Positions 1-11,805 of a stretch of 64,000 nt of DNA are shown here, one piece after another (the stretch's first letter is position 1; each line of letters opens with the position of its first letter). The notes below the pieces were generated by a model, which was not told the origin of the DNA, ran no database searches, and worked only from the letters and a program-made list of their open reading frames with translations. The DNA lies in assembly GCF_027595985.1 (NCBI RefSeq), contig NC_073306.1:193829000-193892999 (forward strand), in the 5' to 3' direction. The position numbers were made by a program, and so were the translations under genes. The stretch is from Sorex araneus. Its lineage: Eukaryota > Chordata > Mammalia > Eulipotyphla > Soricidae.

Positions 1-432
1 CCTCATCAGATCCTGAAGAGGGACCCGTTGAGGCCACCTCAGTCCCTGGTATCTATACAGGCAGTGGTGTCCGTCGCCCCCTTTCTCGCAGAGACCGGCT
101 CCTTAGTAAAGAGATAAGGGGGAGTTGTAGGGAGCCAGAGCACATGGAGCAAAGTTGGCGCCGACATCCGGCTGCCCTAGGTGATAAACGACCTCCAGAG
201 CGCGGGCCCCGGCATCGCCCCACATGGGGTGATTGGAGGACAGCCAACTGGCGAGCAACACGTCAGAAGCGAGGGGTCTTCTCTATAAGAAGGATATCGC
301 TCTGAGGGTCGGGGCCTTCCTCCCCCCACTGGTGTACTTGTGGAGATCTCCAATAAACTTGCTGCAGAAGGACCCTCAACTGGTGTCGTCTCTCTTTGCT
401 GGCGAAGGGAAACCTCGACAACGCGATTTACA
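1..432 (+). mobile_element. 3' end of an endogenous retrovirus: internal tail plus short LTR
   Basis: A purine tract (AAAGAGATAAGGGGGAG) ends near 125 and a TG...CA bounded LTR of 307 bp follows at 126-432. The LTR has a TATA-like CTCTATAAGAAGG near 279 and an AATAAA at about 352-357, so it reads on the plus strand. The short LTR and its TGTAGGGAGCC start resemble intracisternal-A-type (class II) LTRs; that family call is tentative. Bases 1-125 would be the 3' internal end, with no gene I can name. The flank ATCCCG after the LTR matches the uninterrupted site at 46,797-46,802 in the paralogous block, so this insertion is private to the left copy. The upstream flank is outside the window, so solo LTR versus provirus cannot be decided. 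Confidence 0.7.
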
Positions 433-3400
433 ATCCCGCCTCTGTGGCAGAGCATTCCCTTTTGTTCTCTCTCTTCTTTTGGGTGTTGTGGTTTGCAACA
501 GGAGTATTGGGTGGCCATCGTGTTCAATCTATAGTCTACTTTCACCATGCATCTCCTTCCCGAGCGGGTTCTCCAAACACATTTTACTTGGTGTTCCCTT
601 CTCTCTCTGTACTGCCTCTTCCCCCTACATGTGAGGCCGGCTTCCAAGCCATGGAGCCAATATCCTGGTACTTAATTCTATAATTCTTGAATGTTAGTCT
701 CTTTCTCCGGTATGTTATATTCCACAGATGAGAGCAATCTTTCTATGTCTGAATCTCTCTTTCTGACTCATTTCACTTAGCATGATACCTTCCAAGTTGA
801 TCCACTTATATGCAAAGTTCATAACTTCATTTTTCTAAGAGCTTCACGAGCTTCACAGTATTCCATTGTATAGATTTATAAAAGTTTCTTTAACCAGTCA
901 TCTGTTCTCAGGCACTTGGGTTTTTTCCAGATTCTGGCTATTGTAAACAGTGCTACAATGAACATATAAGTGCAGATGTTATTTCAACTATACTTTTCAG
1001 CTCTCTGGGGTATATTCCCAAAAGTGGCATTGATGGGTCAAGTGGGAGCTCAATATCTAATTTTTTGAGAAGCATTCATATTGTTTTCCAAAAGGGCTTA
1101 ACCAGTTGGCATTTCCAACAGCAGTGTAGGAGAGTCCCTTTCTCCCCACATCCTCTCCAGCAGCGGTTGCTTTTGTTCTTTTGGATGTGTGCCAGTCTCT
1201 GTGGAGTGAGGTGTATCACATAGTTTTTTATCTGCATCTCCCTGATGATTAGTGATGAAGAGCATTTTTTCATGTGCCCTTTGGCCATTTGTATCTCTTC
1301 CTTGGGAAAGTTTCTGTTCATTTCATCACCCCATATTCTGATGGGGTTGGATGTTTTCTTTTTGCAGATTCCAATCAGTGCCTTAAATACCCTTGATATA
1401 ACCCCTTATCTGATGGGTATTGGGTGAATATCCTTTCCCATTCTGTAGACTGTCTTTGTATTCTGGTCATTGTATCTTTTGTGGAACAGAAGCTTCTTAG
1501 TTTAATATAGTCCCATTTGTTGATCTCTGTTTCTGTTTGGTTAATCATTTGTGTGTCATTTTTAAAGATACCTTTAGCTTCTACATCATGGAGGGTTTTG
1601 CCAACTTTGTCATCAATGTAAATTATGGATTCTGGTCTGATGTTGAAGTCTTTAAGCCATTTTGATCTGACTTTTGTGCATGGTGTTAGGTCGTGGTCTA
1701 AGACCATTCTTTTGCATGTGGTTGTCCAGTTATGCTAGTACCATTTTGTAGAGGTCCTTTACTTCCTTAGTTTAGCTGATTTTGAGGTACTTGATTTTCT
1801 GGGACATGATTATTAACATGATTGCTTTTTTCATATACCTTTCCTCTGTCTCATTGTTTGCATATAGGAAAGCCATAGACTTTTGGGTACTAATTTTATA
1901 GACTGTTACTTTATTGTACAAGTCTATTGCTTCTAAGAGTTTCTTGGTAGAGAATTTAGACTTCTCAAGATATAGTATCATATCGTCTGCAATTCGTGAG
2001 AGTTTGATTTCTTCCATTCCTATCTGGATGCCCTTAATACCTTTTCCTTGCATAACTGCTATTGCAAATACTTCCAGTACTATATTGAACAGAAGTGGTG
2101 AGAGTGGGCATCCTTGTCTTGTCCCTGATCTTAGAGGAAAGGCCCTTAATTTTTCCCCATTGAGGATAATGCTTGCCACAGGTTTGAGTTAGATGGCTTT
2201 GACAATCTTGAGGAAAGTTCCTCCAAAACCCATTTTGGTGAGAGTTTTCATCATGAACGGGTGTTGGATTTTATCAAATTCTTTCTCTGCATCTATCAGT
2301 ATGATCATACTCTTTTTATCTTTATTTTTGTTGACATGATTAATTATGTTGATTGATTTCTGAATATTTACACCATCCTTGCATCCCAGGGTTAATCCCA
2401 CTTGGTCATGGTGTATGATCCTTTTGATGTGTTCTTTCATTCTATTTCATAATATTTTGTTGAGGATCTTCGCATTGGTGTTCATCATGAATTGGTCTAT
2501 AATTTTCTCTGTCAGTGGTGTCTTTGTTTACTTTTGGTATTTGCGAGATATCTGCCTCATAGAAACTGTTTGGGAGAGTTCCTGTTTCTTCAATTTCCTG
2601 AAAAAGCTTGACGAGAACTGGCCATAGTCCTCTTTAAACGTTTGGAAGTATTCGCCAATGAATCCATCTGGACCTAGGCTTTTGTTTTGGGGAAGAATTT
2701 TGATTACTGTTTGAATTTTTTTTTTATATTTGTGGGTCGATTCATGTCTTCCAAGTCTTCTTGGTTCTATCTTGGGATATTGTAGGAATCAAAAAGTTTA
2801 TCCATTTCTTTTAGGTTCTCTTGTTTGGTGGCATACAGACTTTCAAAGTAGTCTCTGATGATTTTTTGAATTTCATTGGTTTCTGTTGTGATATCCCCCT
2901 TTTCATTTCTGATTCGGTTTATTATAGCTTGTTCTCTCTCTCTCTTTCTTTGTAAGTCTTGCTACCGGTTTATCAATCTTGTTTATTTTATCAAAGAACC
3001 AGCTCTTGGTTTCATTGACCTTTCCTATTGTTTTCAGGGATTCCATGTTGTAAATTTCTGGTTTAAGTTTTATTATTTATTTCCTTCAGTCTGGTTTTGG
3101 TTCTTTTGCTGGTCCTTTTCTAAGATCTTAAGCTGTGAAGTCAAGCTATCTATGTAGGCCCTTTCTTCTTTCCTGAAGAATGCATGCAAGGCTATTAATT
3201 TTCCCCTTAACAGGGCTTTGACTATATCCCATAGGTTCTGGTAGCTCATGTCTTACTTCTCATTTCAACTGTGATTTTTTTTTTCATTCAGGTTACTTCC
3301 CTGTGCTTCTGGTACTCCAATGATTCTTATGTTGTTCCTCGTGAAATCATCCCCTAGGATCCTAGTTCACTCTAGAGCCTTTTTGAGGTCTTTTGCTACT

Positions 3401-4060
3401 GTTTGTTGTATCCTGTAAGCTGTCTGCAGCTCATCTTCAAGCTCACTGATTCTGTCTTCGGCTGTAGCCATTCTAATATTGAGGGCACCTACTGAGATTT
3501 TTAATCATCTACTGATTGCTTTATTTGTGTCTCTTTTGTTCTTAGCTTTGAAATTTCTGCTCTCATTTCTTCTTGAATTTTCTTGGTGGACCATTCTCTG
3601 ACCCAGACCATTCCAGTATCCTCCCACCCACCAGACTACCGCCTTGACTGACAGCATGAGATTTTTAATTCATCTACTGATTCCTTTATTTGTGTCTCTT
3701 TTATTCTTAGCTTTGAAATTTCTGCTCTCATTTCTTCTTGAATTTGCTTGGTGGACCATTCCATTGCTTCATTCATATTCTCTAATTGATTGGATGTCTG
3801 TTCCATGGTTGCTTTTCAGTACGTCGACTATCTTCAAGATTTTCTCTTTAAATTTTTTATCAAAGAGGTCTTATATGTTGATAACCCCTGTTGAGGCTTC
3901 TGAAATTTTTTCTTTTTCCTCTCTTCATGGTGGGTATTTTCACTGTTTCTTCATATTGTTATGAAACTATAAAGTTTGAGCCTCCTAGTTGTCTATCCCT
4001 ATACCCTCTTGCTGCAGGGGGGAATCTGAATGATCTAAGTTGATGATGGTAGCCATTTTT
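433..4060 (-). mobile_element. Antisense L1 with large internal deletions (left copy)
   Basis: Reading the minus strand, the 3' UTR lies near 433-700, the ORF2 C-terminal part at about 1,076-1,740, reverse transcriptase at about 1,760-2,700, the linker to about 3,240, ORF1 at about 3,265-3,950 and a short 5' UTR up to about 4,060. Compared with the full-length L1 at 29,532-35,195, the endonuclease end of ORF2 and a block near 1,740-1,755 (between RT and C-terminal parts) are missing. Frames are broken throughout. The same deletions occur in the paralogue at 46,620-50,420, so they predate the duplication. The true 3' end is cut off here by the LTR insertion at 126-432. Confidence 0.85.
3494..3763 (-). 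repeat. 164-bp-period direct repeat inside L1 ORF1, with a 5'-UTR-like spacer
   Basis: A ~105-bp segment of the ORF1 coiled-coil region occurs twice, starting at 3,494 and 3,658. Between the repeats lies a ~60-bp piece (3,596-3,657) that closely resembles 4,101-4,165 in the adjoining L1 5'-UTR-like sequence. The same arrangement is present at 49,851-50,120. Confidence 0.85.
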
Positions 4061-6061
4061 CCCTTACTTGCCCTTGACCTGCCCTTTCCACGTCCCAGCC
4101 TGCTTCTCTGACTCAGACCACCCCAATCACCTCCCACCCTCCGGACTCCCGTCTTGGCTGACAGCATGCCGACCCCAAGCACTGCAGCTGTTTTTTCTTC
4201 AAGCCCAGGTGTGTGACGTCCTTAAACCCGCCCTTCTGGAGTCCCAGCCTGCTTCTTGGACACAGCTATTGTAAGGCAAGGGGCATGGCCTAATATTCAG
4301 GGGACATGGCCTAAGCAAAGTGGGTGTGGCTTATTTTGGGCAGGCGGCCAAGCAATACCAAGCAATCTGTTGTTACGTTAGTCCTCATCTAAGTACTAGA
4401 GGAACATCTGAGAGGAAGGACATTTTCTAGAAGGGGAAAAACAAAAAAGTAACTACCATTGAACAAACTCATCCAGATTCCTTTTTCACAACAATAGGGA
4501 ACAGGGATACTGAACTTGAAGGTCCCTTTTCCATACCACCACAACAACATGACGAAACAGTGCAAATCCCCACCACAAAGAGAGGACAATTAAAGGAATC
4601 CAGAAGCCTTAATAGGCATTTCCGACAAACTTGAGCTCTGCTAAAAAGTATTCAGAGTTGAAATGCTGAAGATGTTCAATGAGCTCAACATAAAGTTTGA
4701 AAGGTATCCATGAAATTAAAGGAGGACCTGACAGACACAATACAACAGATAGCCAAGAAAATATGGTAAGAAATGAGAGCAGAAATAAAAAAAAGCTAAA
4801 AAGGAAATGTCACGAATGAAGGATTTGGTAGATAAAATAAAATAATATTGTCCTCAAAAATAGAATGACTACAGTGGAAGGCTGAATCAGTGAGCTTGAA
4901 GATGAGCTGCAGGAAGCCTACAGGCAACAAAAAACAATGGGAAGAGACCTCAAAATAGCTCTAGGATGAATCACAGTCCTAGAAGATGATCTCAAGAGGA
5001 AGAACATTAGAATCATTGGAGTACTAGAAGGACAGGGAAGCAATCCCAATGAAAAAGCCACAGTCAAAAAATTATTGCTGAAAAGTTCCCGGAGGTAGAG
5101 AATGTGCTCATACAGATTCAAGGAGCCTGAAGGGTGCCAGCAAAAAGAGACACTAACAGAAAAACTCCAAGACATATTATAGTCAGAATGATGGACATCA
5201 TGGATAGAGACACAATACAGCATGCAACAAGGTCAAAGAAGGAAATCACATACAAAGGAGCACCTCTTAGATTCACAGCAAACCTGTCAGAGGAAACCCT
5301 CCAAGCCTGAACGTAGTGGTTGGATATAAAAAACTCAATGAAAGGAGTGCTTCACCAAGGATATTTTATCTGGCTAAACTCTCACTTAAACTCAAAGGAA
5401 CCATACACTATTTCACGGATAAACAACAGCTCATGAAATTCATAGACTTAAAACCAAACCTAAAAGAAGGACTAAAGGGGCTATTGTAAGTCAAGAAAAT
5501 CCCCTACAAACATAACAAACTTTTACAGAAAGATGGCACCGAATCCCATAATAATAATTTCTCTCAAAGTCAATGGTCTAAATTCACCAATTAAGAGACA
5601 CAGAGTGGTAAAATGGATTCAGAGATTGAACCCAACATTCTGCTGTCTTAAAGAAACACATCTGAATAGCCAGAAAAAACACAGGCTCAAAGTCAAACGA
5701 TGGAGCCCACATCCCAAAAAACAAAAGCAACCAGTGTTGGTGTGGATGTGGGGAGAAAGAGACTCTCCTTCATTGCTGGGGGGAATGCCGACTGGTCAGC
5801 CATTTTAGAAAACAGTATGGACAATTCTCAAAAAATTAGAAATTGAGCTTCCATTTGACCCAGCAATACCACTCCTGGGAATATATCCCGGAGAGGCAAA
5901 AAGGTATAGTGGAGATGATATCTGCATTTCTATGTTCATTGCAGCACTGCTTACAATAGCCACAATCTGGAAAAAAACGGAATACCCAAAAAACAGATGA
6001 CTGGTTAAATAAACTATGGTTAAAGAAACTGGTTAAAGAAACATCTACACAATAGAATACT
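4061..6061 (+). mobile_element. Plus-strand L1 keeping ORF1 but lacking most of ORF2 (left copy)
   Basis: The 5'-UTR-like sequence (about 4,061-4,548) leads into a degenerate ORF1 starting near 4,549 (start context like 29,906). A start of ORF2 endonuclease follows at 5,533-5,700 ([15 protein letters not shown]). The sequence then jumps directly to the ORF2 C-terminal Cys-rich region (from about 5,716) and on toward the 3' end. Loss of nearly all of ORF2 while ORF1 is retained is the layout of half-LINE (HAL1-like) elements. ORF1 has stops and frameshifts. It stands head to head with the antisense L1 on its left. Confidence 0.75.
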
Positions 6062-6755
6062 TCTGATTTCACAAAAGAAATCAGAAGGTACCTGGAAACA
6101 AATGAGAATGAAGACACGAGCTACCCGGACGTGTAGGATGCAGTTAAAGCCGTGTTAAGGGGAAAATTTATAGCTCTGCAAGCATTTCTCAGGAAGGAAG
6201 AAAGGGCCCACATAAATTACTTGGCTTCACAGTTTAAGATCTTAGAAAAACTTTTGATGGGCCAGGCACGTGGACACACTAAATTGTCCAGGGATGGGCA
6301 AGCTGGGACAGCAGGCAGGGATGCTGGGAAGGCTGGACCTGGGCACTCGGCAGGCAGGTGCAGCGGTGGGAACCTCTCCTGCCCTTTTGAGTGAATTTCC
6401 TTTCCCTCTCCTCACACATATTATTTAATTTAAAAATATTTCCTTCATCTTCCCTTTTGAAATTCTCTTTTATGAGAATAAAAATTTAGCCTGGAGAAAA
6501 TCTTTGTTCTATACCTTCAATGCCTTGCTGTCTGACAAAATAAAAGGTGTTTCATTCAACCCATTATGCTTGACTGTTGGCCCATCCAAGAAGCTAATAA
6601 ATTCCTTATCTTGCTCAATATGTCCATAACCAATAAATGGAATGCAAACAAAGAAGGAGGCTTGTATTTGGACCTAGGTCCTTCATTAATTGAACTTGAA
6701 ATAGTCATAGAGGAGACAAAGAATCTGACATATCAATAATCAGAAATAAGGGAAT
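6062..6755. other. Left-copy-specific block replacing ~195 bp of the right copy
   Basis: The paralogous sequences agree up to AATAGAATACT (6,061) and again from TTATTATT...GCTTTTTGATTACC (about 6,760). In between they are unrelated. Here there is an L1 ORF2 fragment (about 6,065-6,250, plus strand, matching 31,700-31,890) followed by ~500 bp with no recognisable gene or repeat. The right copy (52,432-52,620) simply continues the L1 3' end. Confidence 0.8.
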
Positions 6756-7364
6756 TTATTATTTTTATTATTATTGCTTTTTGATTACCGTTGACATTTT
6801 TCAATGGCCAGTTAAAAATTTATTGAAGTTTAACCAATGACATGCCTCAGGCTCTTGCCTGAAAGTCAGGTACAGGTAAAGTGCAGCCTCTATGCTGCAC
6901 ACATTTTTCTATGTGTTAATTTTATAGTCAATTATGACCAGAATTCTATTCTACAAGATATCTATTGCCTGTAGACAGGTAGCACCCGTCTTCTGCTGCA
7001 TAAATATATTTTGGTAAATAATAAGATTTAAGCAATTTCCTAGCCCTAAAGTAGCCCAGACATATGAAGACCAGATCGTTTAAAATACAAATGTTGAAAT
7101 TTTGCAGAGAAAAAACTGAGGTGACATCCATATACAGATATCCAAGGCCTTATCCAGAGAAGGGCAGACTCCTCAGCATAGGAGAAACTGCTAAAGAATC
7201 CATGAGACTATGAAGAGACCATATGAAAATCTATGATATTATGAAAAGACAAACAGTGCAAGGCATGGGGTTCTGAAGAGACCCTCAACAGTGCATGGGA
7301 TGAGATTACTTCCTCTGCTTCTGACTTTACCCATTCACTGGAAACACTGTGGAACTGTAGGACT

Positions 7365-7645
7365 GTCATCCCGTTGTTCATCAATATGCCTGAGCGGGCA
7401 CCAGTAATGTCTCCATTGTGAGACTTGTTGTTACTGTTTTTGGCATATAGAATTTTGCCAAATTATCCCAGATAACTGGGATAGAATTATCCCAGATACA
7501 TCATGGGTAGCTTTCCAGGCTCTGCTGTACAGGTTAGATACTCTTGGTAGCTTAACGAACACTCTGAGAGGGACAGAGGAATTGATCCAGGACCGGCCAC
7601 ATGTAAGACAAACGCCTTACCTGCTGTGCTACCTTTCCAGCCTCA
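7365..7645 (-). mobile_element. tRNA-derived SINE with RTE-like tail
   Basis: An antisense SINE. The tail half (CACCAGTAATGTCTCCATTG) comes first on the plus strand and the tRNA-like head (...CTGCTGTGCTACCTTTCCAGCC) last. A partly palindromic insertion (AATTATCCCAGATAACTGGGATAG) interrupts it. Its paralogue is at 53,236-53,525. Confidence 0.75.
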
Positions 7646-7762
7646 CTGGCAACAAAACATTGAAAATTGCTGCAGATTAATCTGGCAATACAGCATTGAA
7701 AATTGCTACACAATTATTGTAAGACAGAACACTCCTGGTCTAAGTAAACTGTACTCTAAACT

Positions 7763-8290
7763 GATTTTTTAAAAATTTTATTTTATTATATTGAATCACC
7801 ATGAAAAAAGAATACTAAGCTTTCAGGTTTAAGTTTCAGTAATAAAATGATTAAAACCCCATCCCTTCACCTGGGCACATGTTCCACTACCAAGAACGCC
7901 AATATACGCCCTCCCACGCACCATTCCCCACCTAAGTAGCTAGTGATCTTCATTTTATTCTCTATACTTTGAATACATTCAATATTTCAATAGAGAACTC
8001 ACTATTATTGTTTGGAACTTTACCCCAACAGACTGCTGAAAAGGCATCATTTAAAAATTTCTTTTCATTTCTTTTCATTGCTGAAAATGAAGATTCTATG
8101 AGCTGTCGTGGCCGTGCAGTTTCTGATATTTTAGTTCAGTTCACAGTCTAGGTGCATGTCTGTAAGTAGCAGCTCTGGGTGTCAAAATGGGTTTCAAGAC
8201 CTCTTGGATCATAGTTTTTAGGAGCAGAGGGTCTGTTTTTGAGCAGCTGCTCTGAATCTTATCTGGGTGACGGCGTGCCAGTACCGTCCA
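7763..8290 (-). mobile_element. Composite retroposon with L1-like 3' end (left copy)
   Basis: On the minus strand the 3' end reads ...GGTGATTCAATATAATAAAATAAAA, preceded by a GGTGAAGGGATGG block shared with L1 3' ends. The upstream body resembles those at 27,707-28,313 and 36,614-37,262. The 5' limit is approximate. Its paralogue is at 53,640-54,165. Confidence 0.6.
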
Positions 8291-8401
8291 CTTCCCATGA
8301 TCGCCTATGAGCCACAACATTGCAAAGGTCCTACCTCTGGGTGGAAGTCTCTAAATGGATTTCTAATGTCTATTTAATGTCTAAATGTAGGGGTTATCTG
8401 T

Positions 8402-8643
8402 CACTGTCACTGTTATCCCGTTGCTCATCGATTCGCTCAAGCGGACACCAGTAACGTCTCCACTGAGAGACGCTGTTACTGTTTTTGGCATATCGAATAT
8501 GCCATGGGTAGCTTGCCAGGCTCTGTTGTGCGGGCAAGATACTCACGGTAGATTGCTGGCTACTTTGGAGGGCAGAGAACCTGAACTTGTGTCGATTGCA
8601 TGCAAGGCAAAAGCCCTACCTGCTGCGCTGTTGCTCCAGCCCT
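8402..8643 (-). mobile_element. tRNA-derived SINE with RTE-like tail
   Basis: Antisense copy beginning with the tail (CTGTCACTGTTATCCCGTTGCTCATCG) and ending with the tRNA-like head (CTGCTGCGCTGTTGCTCCAGCCC). Its paralogue is at 54,277-54,518. It lies in intron 2 of the disrupted UGT copy. Confidence 0.85.
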
Positions 8644-8775
8644 AGCAAATAAATTGAGATGACTGCAAATAACTTTAAAGTTATTTTAGCTTTTTAGTAT
8701 CTCTCTTATCTAGGTAGATTGCAAAACTATAAATCTACAAAGTGAAGTCAAATAAAACAACAGGACCAGGCTTAC

Positions 8776-8924
8776 CTTGGGCAGGGGCTTGGCAGGCTTG
8801 CAGTGCAGTCCTCCAACAAACTCAAAATTTGGTAAGATTGGGTGAGGAAACTGAAAATCCCAGTATGTTCTAATGAGCCAGAAGTCGGCTTTGCTCATCA
8901 GCTTAGATATTGAAGTGGGTTTTC
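8776..8924 (-). pseudogene. UGT2B exon 2 of the disrupted left paralogue
   Basis: This 149-bp exon is bounded by an acceptor AG (8,926-8,925) and a GTAAGC donor (8,775-8,770). It encodes the [15 protein letters not shown] segment of UGT2B enzymes, which links the N-terminal acceptor-substrate domain to the sugar-nucleotide domain. The exon itself is open and in phase with exon 1. Because exon 1 of this copy (12,030-12,753) has a premature stop, I class the unit as part of a pseudogene. Exons 3-6 would lie about 3 kb and more left of the window. Its functional counterpart is 54,651-54,799. Confidence 0.9.
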
Positions 8925-9884
8925 CTGAGAGAAAAAAAATGGGGCAAAAAAAAAAGACAAAAAAGAATGAGAGTTTGGAAAGTGAAATTTCCGTATGGAA
9001 CTAGGAACGATGTAACATACTCTCCATTTAATTCTACAGTTTCAATTCTATCATCTGTGATAAAAAAATATACCTAAGACACTGCTATAATATGCTTTTA
9101 AAATTTGTATGTGGTTCATGTATATTTAAGTAAGCTTAAATTAAAAAAAGCAAGCTCCCGGAGGAGAACTACAGAGAGAATCTCTTGTGCTCCAAGCCCC
9201 GCACCCACTGGAGGGAATGGGCTCCATCTTCCCGCCCCACACTGAGCAGAGTTCCCAGTGGCCAAAGACCTCAGGATCTTAGTCACAGCCATGCTCAAGG
9301 CCCTTCTCCACACATTTGGATGAGTCTCACGCATGAAGGTACCGGCAGAGGAACCTAGGTGTTTTGGACCTGGGGGTGAGTCCTCCAAGCCTGCTCAGAT
9401 CAGGACTGGGCTTTTTCCTCCCTGATTTTCAATTTTGTAGTGTCACACCCAGGAACTGCCCCTGGCATTGTGTAATCTCATCAACAGCCAACATCCAGAG
9501 ACTTAAAGCAAGCTCCAGGAAGCTTATAACCTACTTAAACCTACTTCTCCCTCTGGGAGAAACTGACAAACTTCAGAGAATTTTTGCCCACGTGGGAGAG
9601 ACTCACAAGCTCCCCATGCCGTATTCACAAGTGAAAAACAGTAACAATCTGGGTCTCATTCCCCTGACCCTGGAAAAGCCTCTAATGTGGCATCATTGAG
9701 AAGGACGAGTAGAGAGAGGCTTCTAAAATCTCAGGGCTAAGACGAATGGAGACATTACTGAGACCGCTCGAGAAATATGTCGATCAAGGGGATGATCATC
9801 ATCATCATCATGTATATTTACCTTCAGTAAAGTGGAAAAAACTTGTGAAAATTAGTAAATGAATAATGAATTTAAACTTTTAAT

Positions 9885-10050
9885 GACTCGGGTTAGAGAG
9901 ATGTACAGCATACAGAGTGTAGGCCACTTGTAGGCCTTTTATATAACTTTACTGAGTGATCCACATCTCTACGTATGGTCCTTTGTGTACTTCCTGTGCC
10001 TGGAACCAGGAATAATCCCTGAGCACAGCTGGGTGTGACTCCCAAACAAA
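9885..10050 (+). mobile_element. Diverged poly-A-type SINE
   Basis: A sense copy with a degenerate tRNA-like head. It ends in AATAATCCCTGAGCACAGCTGGGTGTGACTCCCAAACAAAC, the tail module of the L1-dependent SINE type. Its paralogue is at about 55,770-55,936. Confidence 0.65.
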
Positions 10051-10287
10051 CAGAAGCACCTGAAATGTTTATGACTAGAAAGAATCCACTCCTACACATG
10101 TAAATCAGCAAACAGAGGATCTAACATACCTTCTATCTTCTAGATGAAGTTATGATGTCTATACCTCTGGCAGAACTGAGAGAGATTCCTAAGAGACATT
10201 GGTCTCTCCATAAAGGTGATCTCCAGCCTACCCTCTTCTCTATTTCTTAATAAACAATTTTGTTATTGGAGTAATTATTTGTATGTC

Positions 10288-10553
10288 AGACTATTTGGGT
10301 GGAGTGATAGCAAAGCTGGTACGGCGTTTGTCTTGCATGCCACCAACCCGGGTTCAATTCCCTTGTACCTCTCGGAGAGCGCAGCAAACTACTGAGAGTA
10401 TCCCCGCCCACACAGCAGAGCCTGGGAAGCTACCCATGGCGTATTCAATATGCCAAAAACAGTAACAATAAGACCCATGATGGAGACGTTACTGGTGCCT
10501 GCTCGAGCAAAATTAATGAACAACAAAAGGACAGTGCTACAGCGCTATCAGTC
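10288..10553 (+). mobile_element. tRNA-derived SINE with RTE-like tail
   Basis: The head TGGGTGGAGTGATAGCAAAGC leads to a B-box-like GGGTTCAATTCC. The body (CAATATGCCAAAAACAGTAACAATAAG) follows, then the tail GATGGAGACGTTACTGGTGCCTGCTCGAGC ending in a short CAGTG-type run. The last ~55 bp match the RTE 3' end at 36,035-36,085. Its paralogue is at 56,174-56,440. Confidence 0.9.
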
Positions 10554-11403
10554 TTTTTAACACTCTCATCTCTAATAAAATCACATGATTATATTATTCA
10601 CAATCATGAATTATTGTTCAAAATAAACTATAGGAATTAAAACACGTATTTGTATATTCTGAAAGTTGTGCAGCATAAGATGTAACAGTCATTAATTTAT
10701 TGATGTTCCACTCAGTTGTAAATAGGAATGCCTTCCCACAGGTGCTTGTGGATCTTGACCAGTTAACAAGATATTTCCTTAGCCTTAGAATTTTCAAGTA
10801 AAATAGAGTTTATTTTTATTTGAGGTTAGGAGAAAATTATTTATATTTACTACCAAATGGGTTCATGTTAAAATCATCATATTATTTTTATGTTAAATAT
10901 AGTGCAAACATATTGGAAAGATTTACAAAATATAGGCACCTATCAGTGGCCACCCTTAACTTTGATTCTTTCTTCAGTGAATATCATTTTTAAAGAATAT
11001 AGATGAATTTTTTGTATCATCTTTTTTGAAAAAGATTTTATACTTGAAAGAGATGATTTGTAGTTACATAGTAGCGAGAGACTGTGTAATTATTAGAAGG
11101 TAAAGTTGTTGGTACTGACTGAAATAAAGTCAGTCCTCAAAATGAATGGTGTCTTCACGTAAACAGGCAAAATAGTTTAAACTCTACATAAGGAATCCAA
11201 AGAGAAATAATGTTGTCAATGTTTCAGTAGAGCTGTAATAAAATTGTATAACTCTCCAATAGATATATCCACCTTGAACAAGATATTACATTTCTAATGT
11301 TTGCTTTTTAAAATAAAAGAGACTAGCAAAATGGAGATGCAGCATAAAAAAGTATAATAAAAAAAAATCTTAGAATAGTAAAATTAATTATATAATAATC
11401 ATG
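10554..11403. other. UGT intron 1 sequence without recognisable features
   Basis: AT-rich intronic sequence. I see no exon, repeat or RNA gene here. It is paralogous to 56,441-57,288. Confidence 0.5.
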
Positions 11404-11407
11404 ACAT

Positions 11408-11805
11408 TGCGGAGCCTGCCAAACTCCCTGTGGCATATTCGATATGCCAAACACAGTAACAAGAAGTCTCACAATGGAGACGTTACTGGTGCCTGCTCAA
11501 GCAAATCGATGAACAACGGACAACAGTGCCACAGACAGTGTGACAGTGCCATAGATTATGGGCTGGAGGATAGCACAGCGGGTAGGGCATTTGCGTTGTA
11601 CAAGGACTACCTATGTTTGATTCCTCCATCCCTTCGGAGAGCCCAGAAAACTACCAAGAGTATCCCACCTGCACGGCAGAGCCTGGCAAGCTACCGTGGT
11701 GTATTCAATATACCAATAACAGTAAAAATAAGTCTCACACTGGAGATGTTACTGGTGTCCACTTGAGCAAATCAATGAACAACAGGACAACAGTGCTACA
11801 GTGCT
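11408..11805 (+). mobile_element. Two adjacent SINEs with RTE-like tails (first one 5'-truncated)
   Basis: At 11,408-11,558 only the back half is present (GGAGCCTGCCAAACTCC..., then GGAGACGTTACTGGTGCCTGCTCAAGC, then CAGTG-rich tail). A full copy follows at about 11,561-11,805 with head GGGCTGGAGGATAGCACAGCGGGTAGGGC and B-box-like TTTGATTCC. The paralogous pair is at about 57,293-57,690. Confidence 0.85.

Noticed and set aside
177-647. 156-residue open frame on the minus strand across the LTR and L1
   Set aside because: It spans the junction of two unrelated transposons and is antisense to the LTR; no family resemblance.
9790-9812. ATC/GATG repeats as a CRISPR-like or regulatory array
   Set aside because: A short simple repeat in a mammalian intron; copy number differs slightly from the paralogue at about 55,675-55,697.
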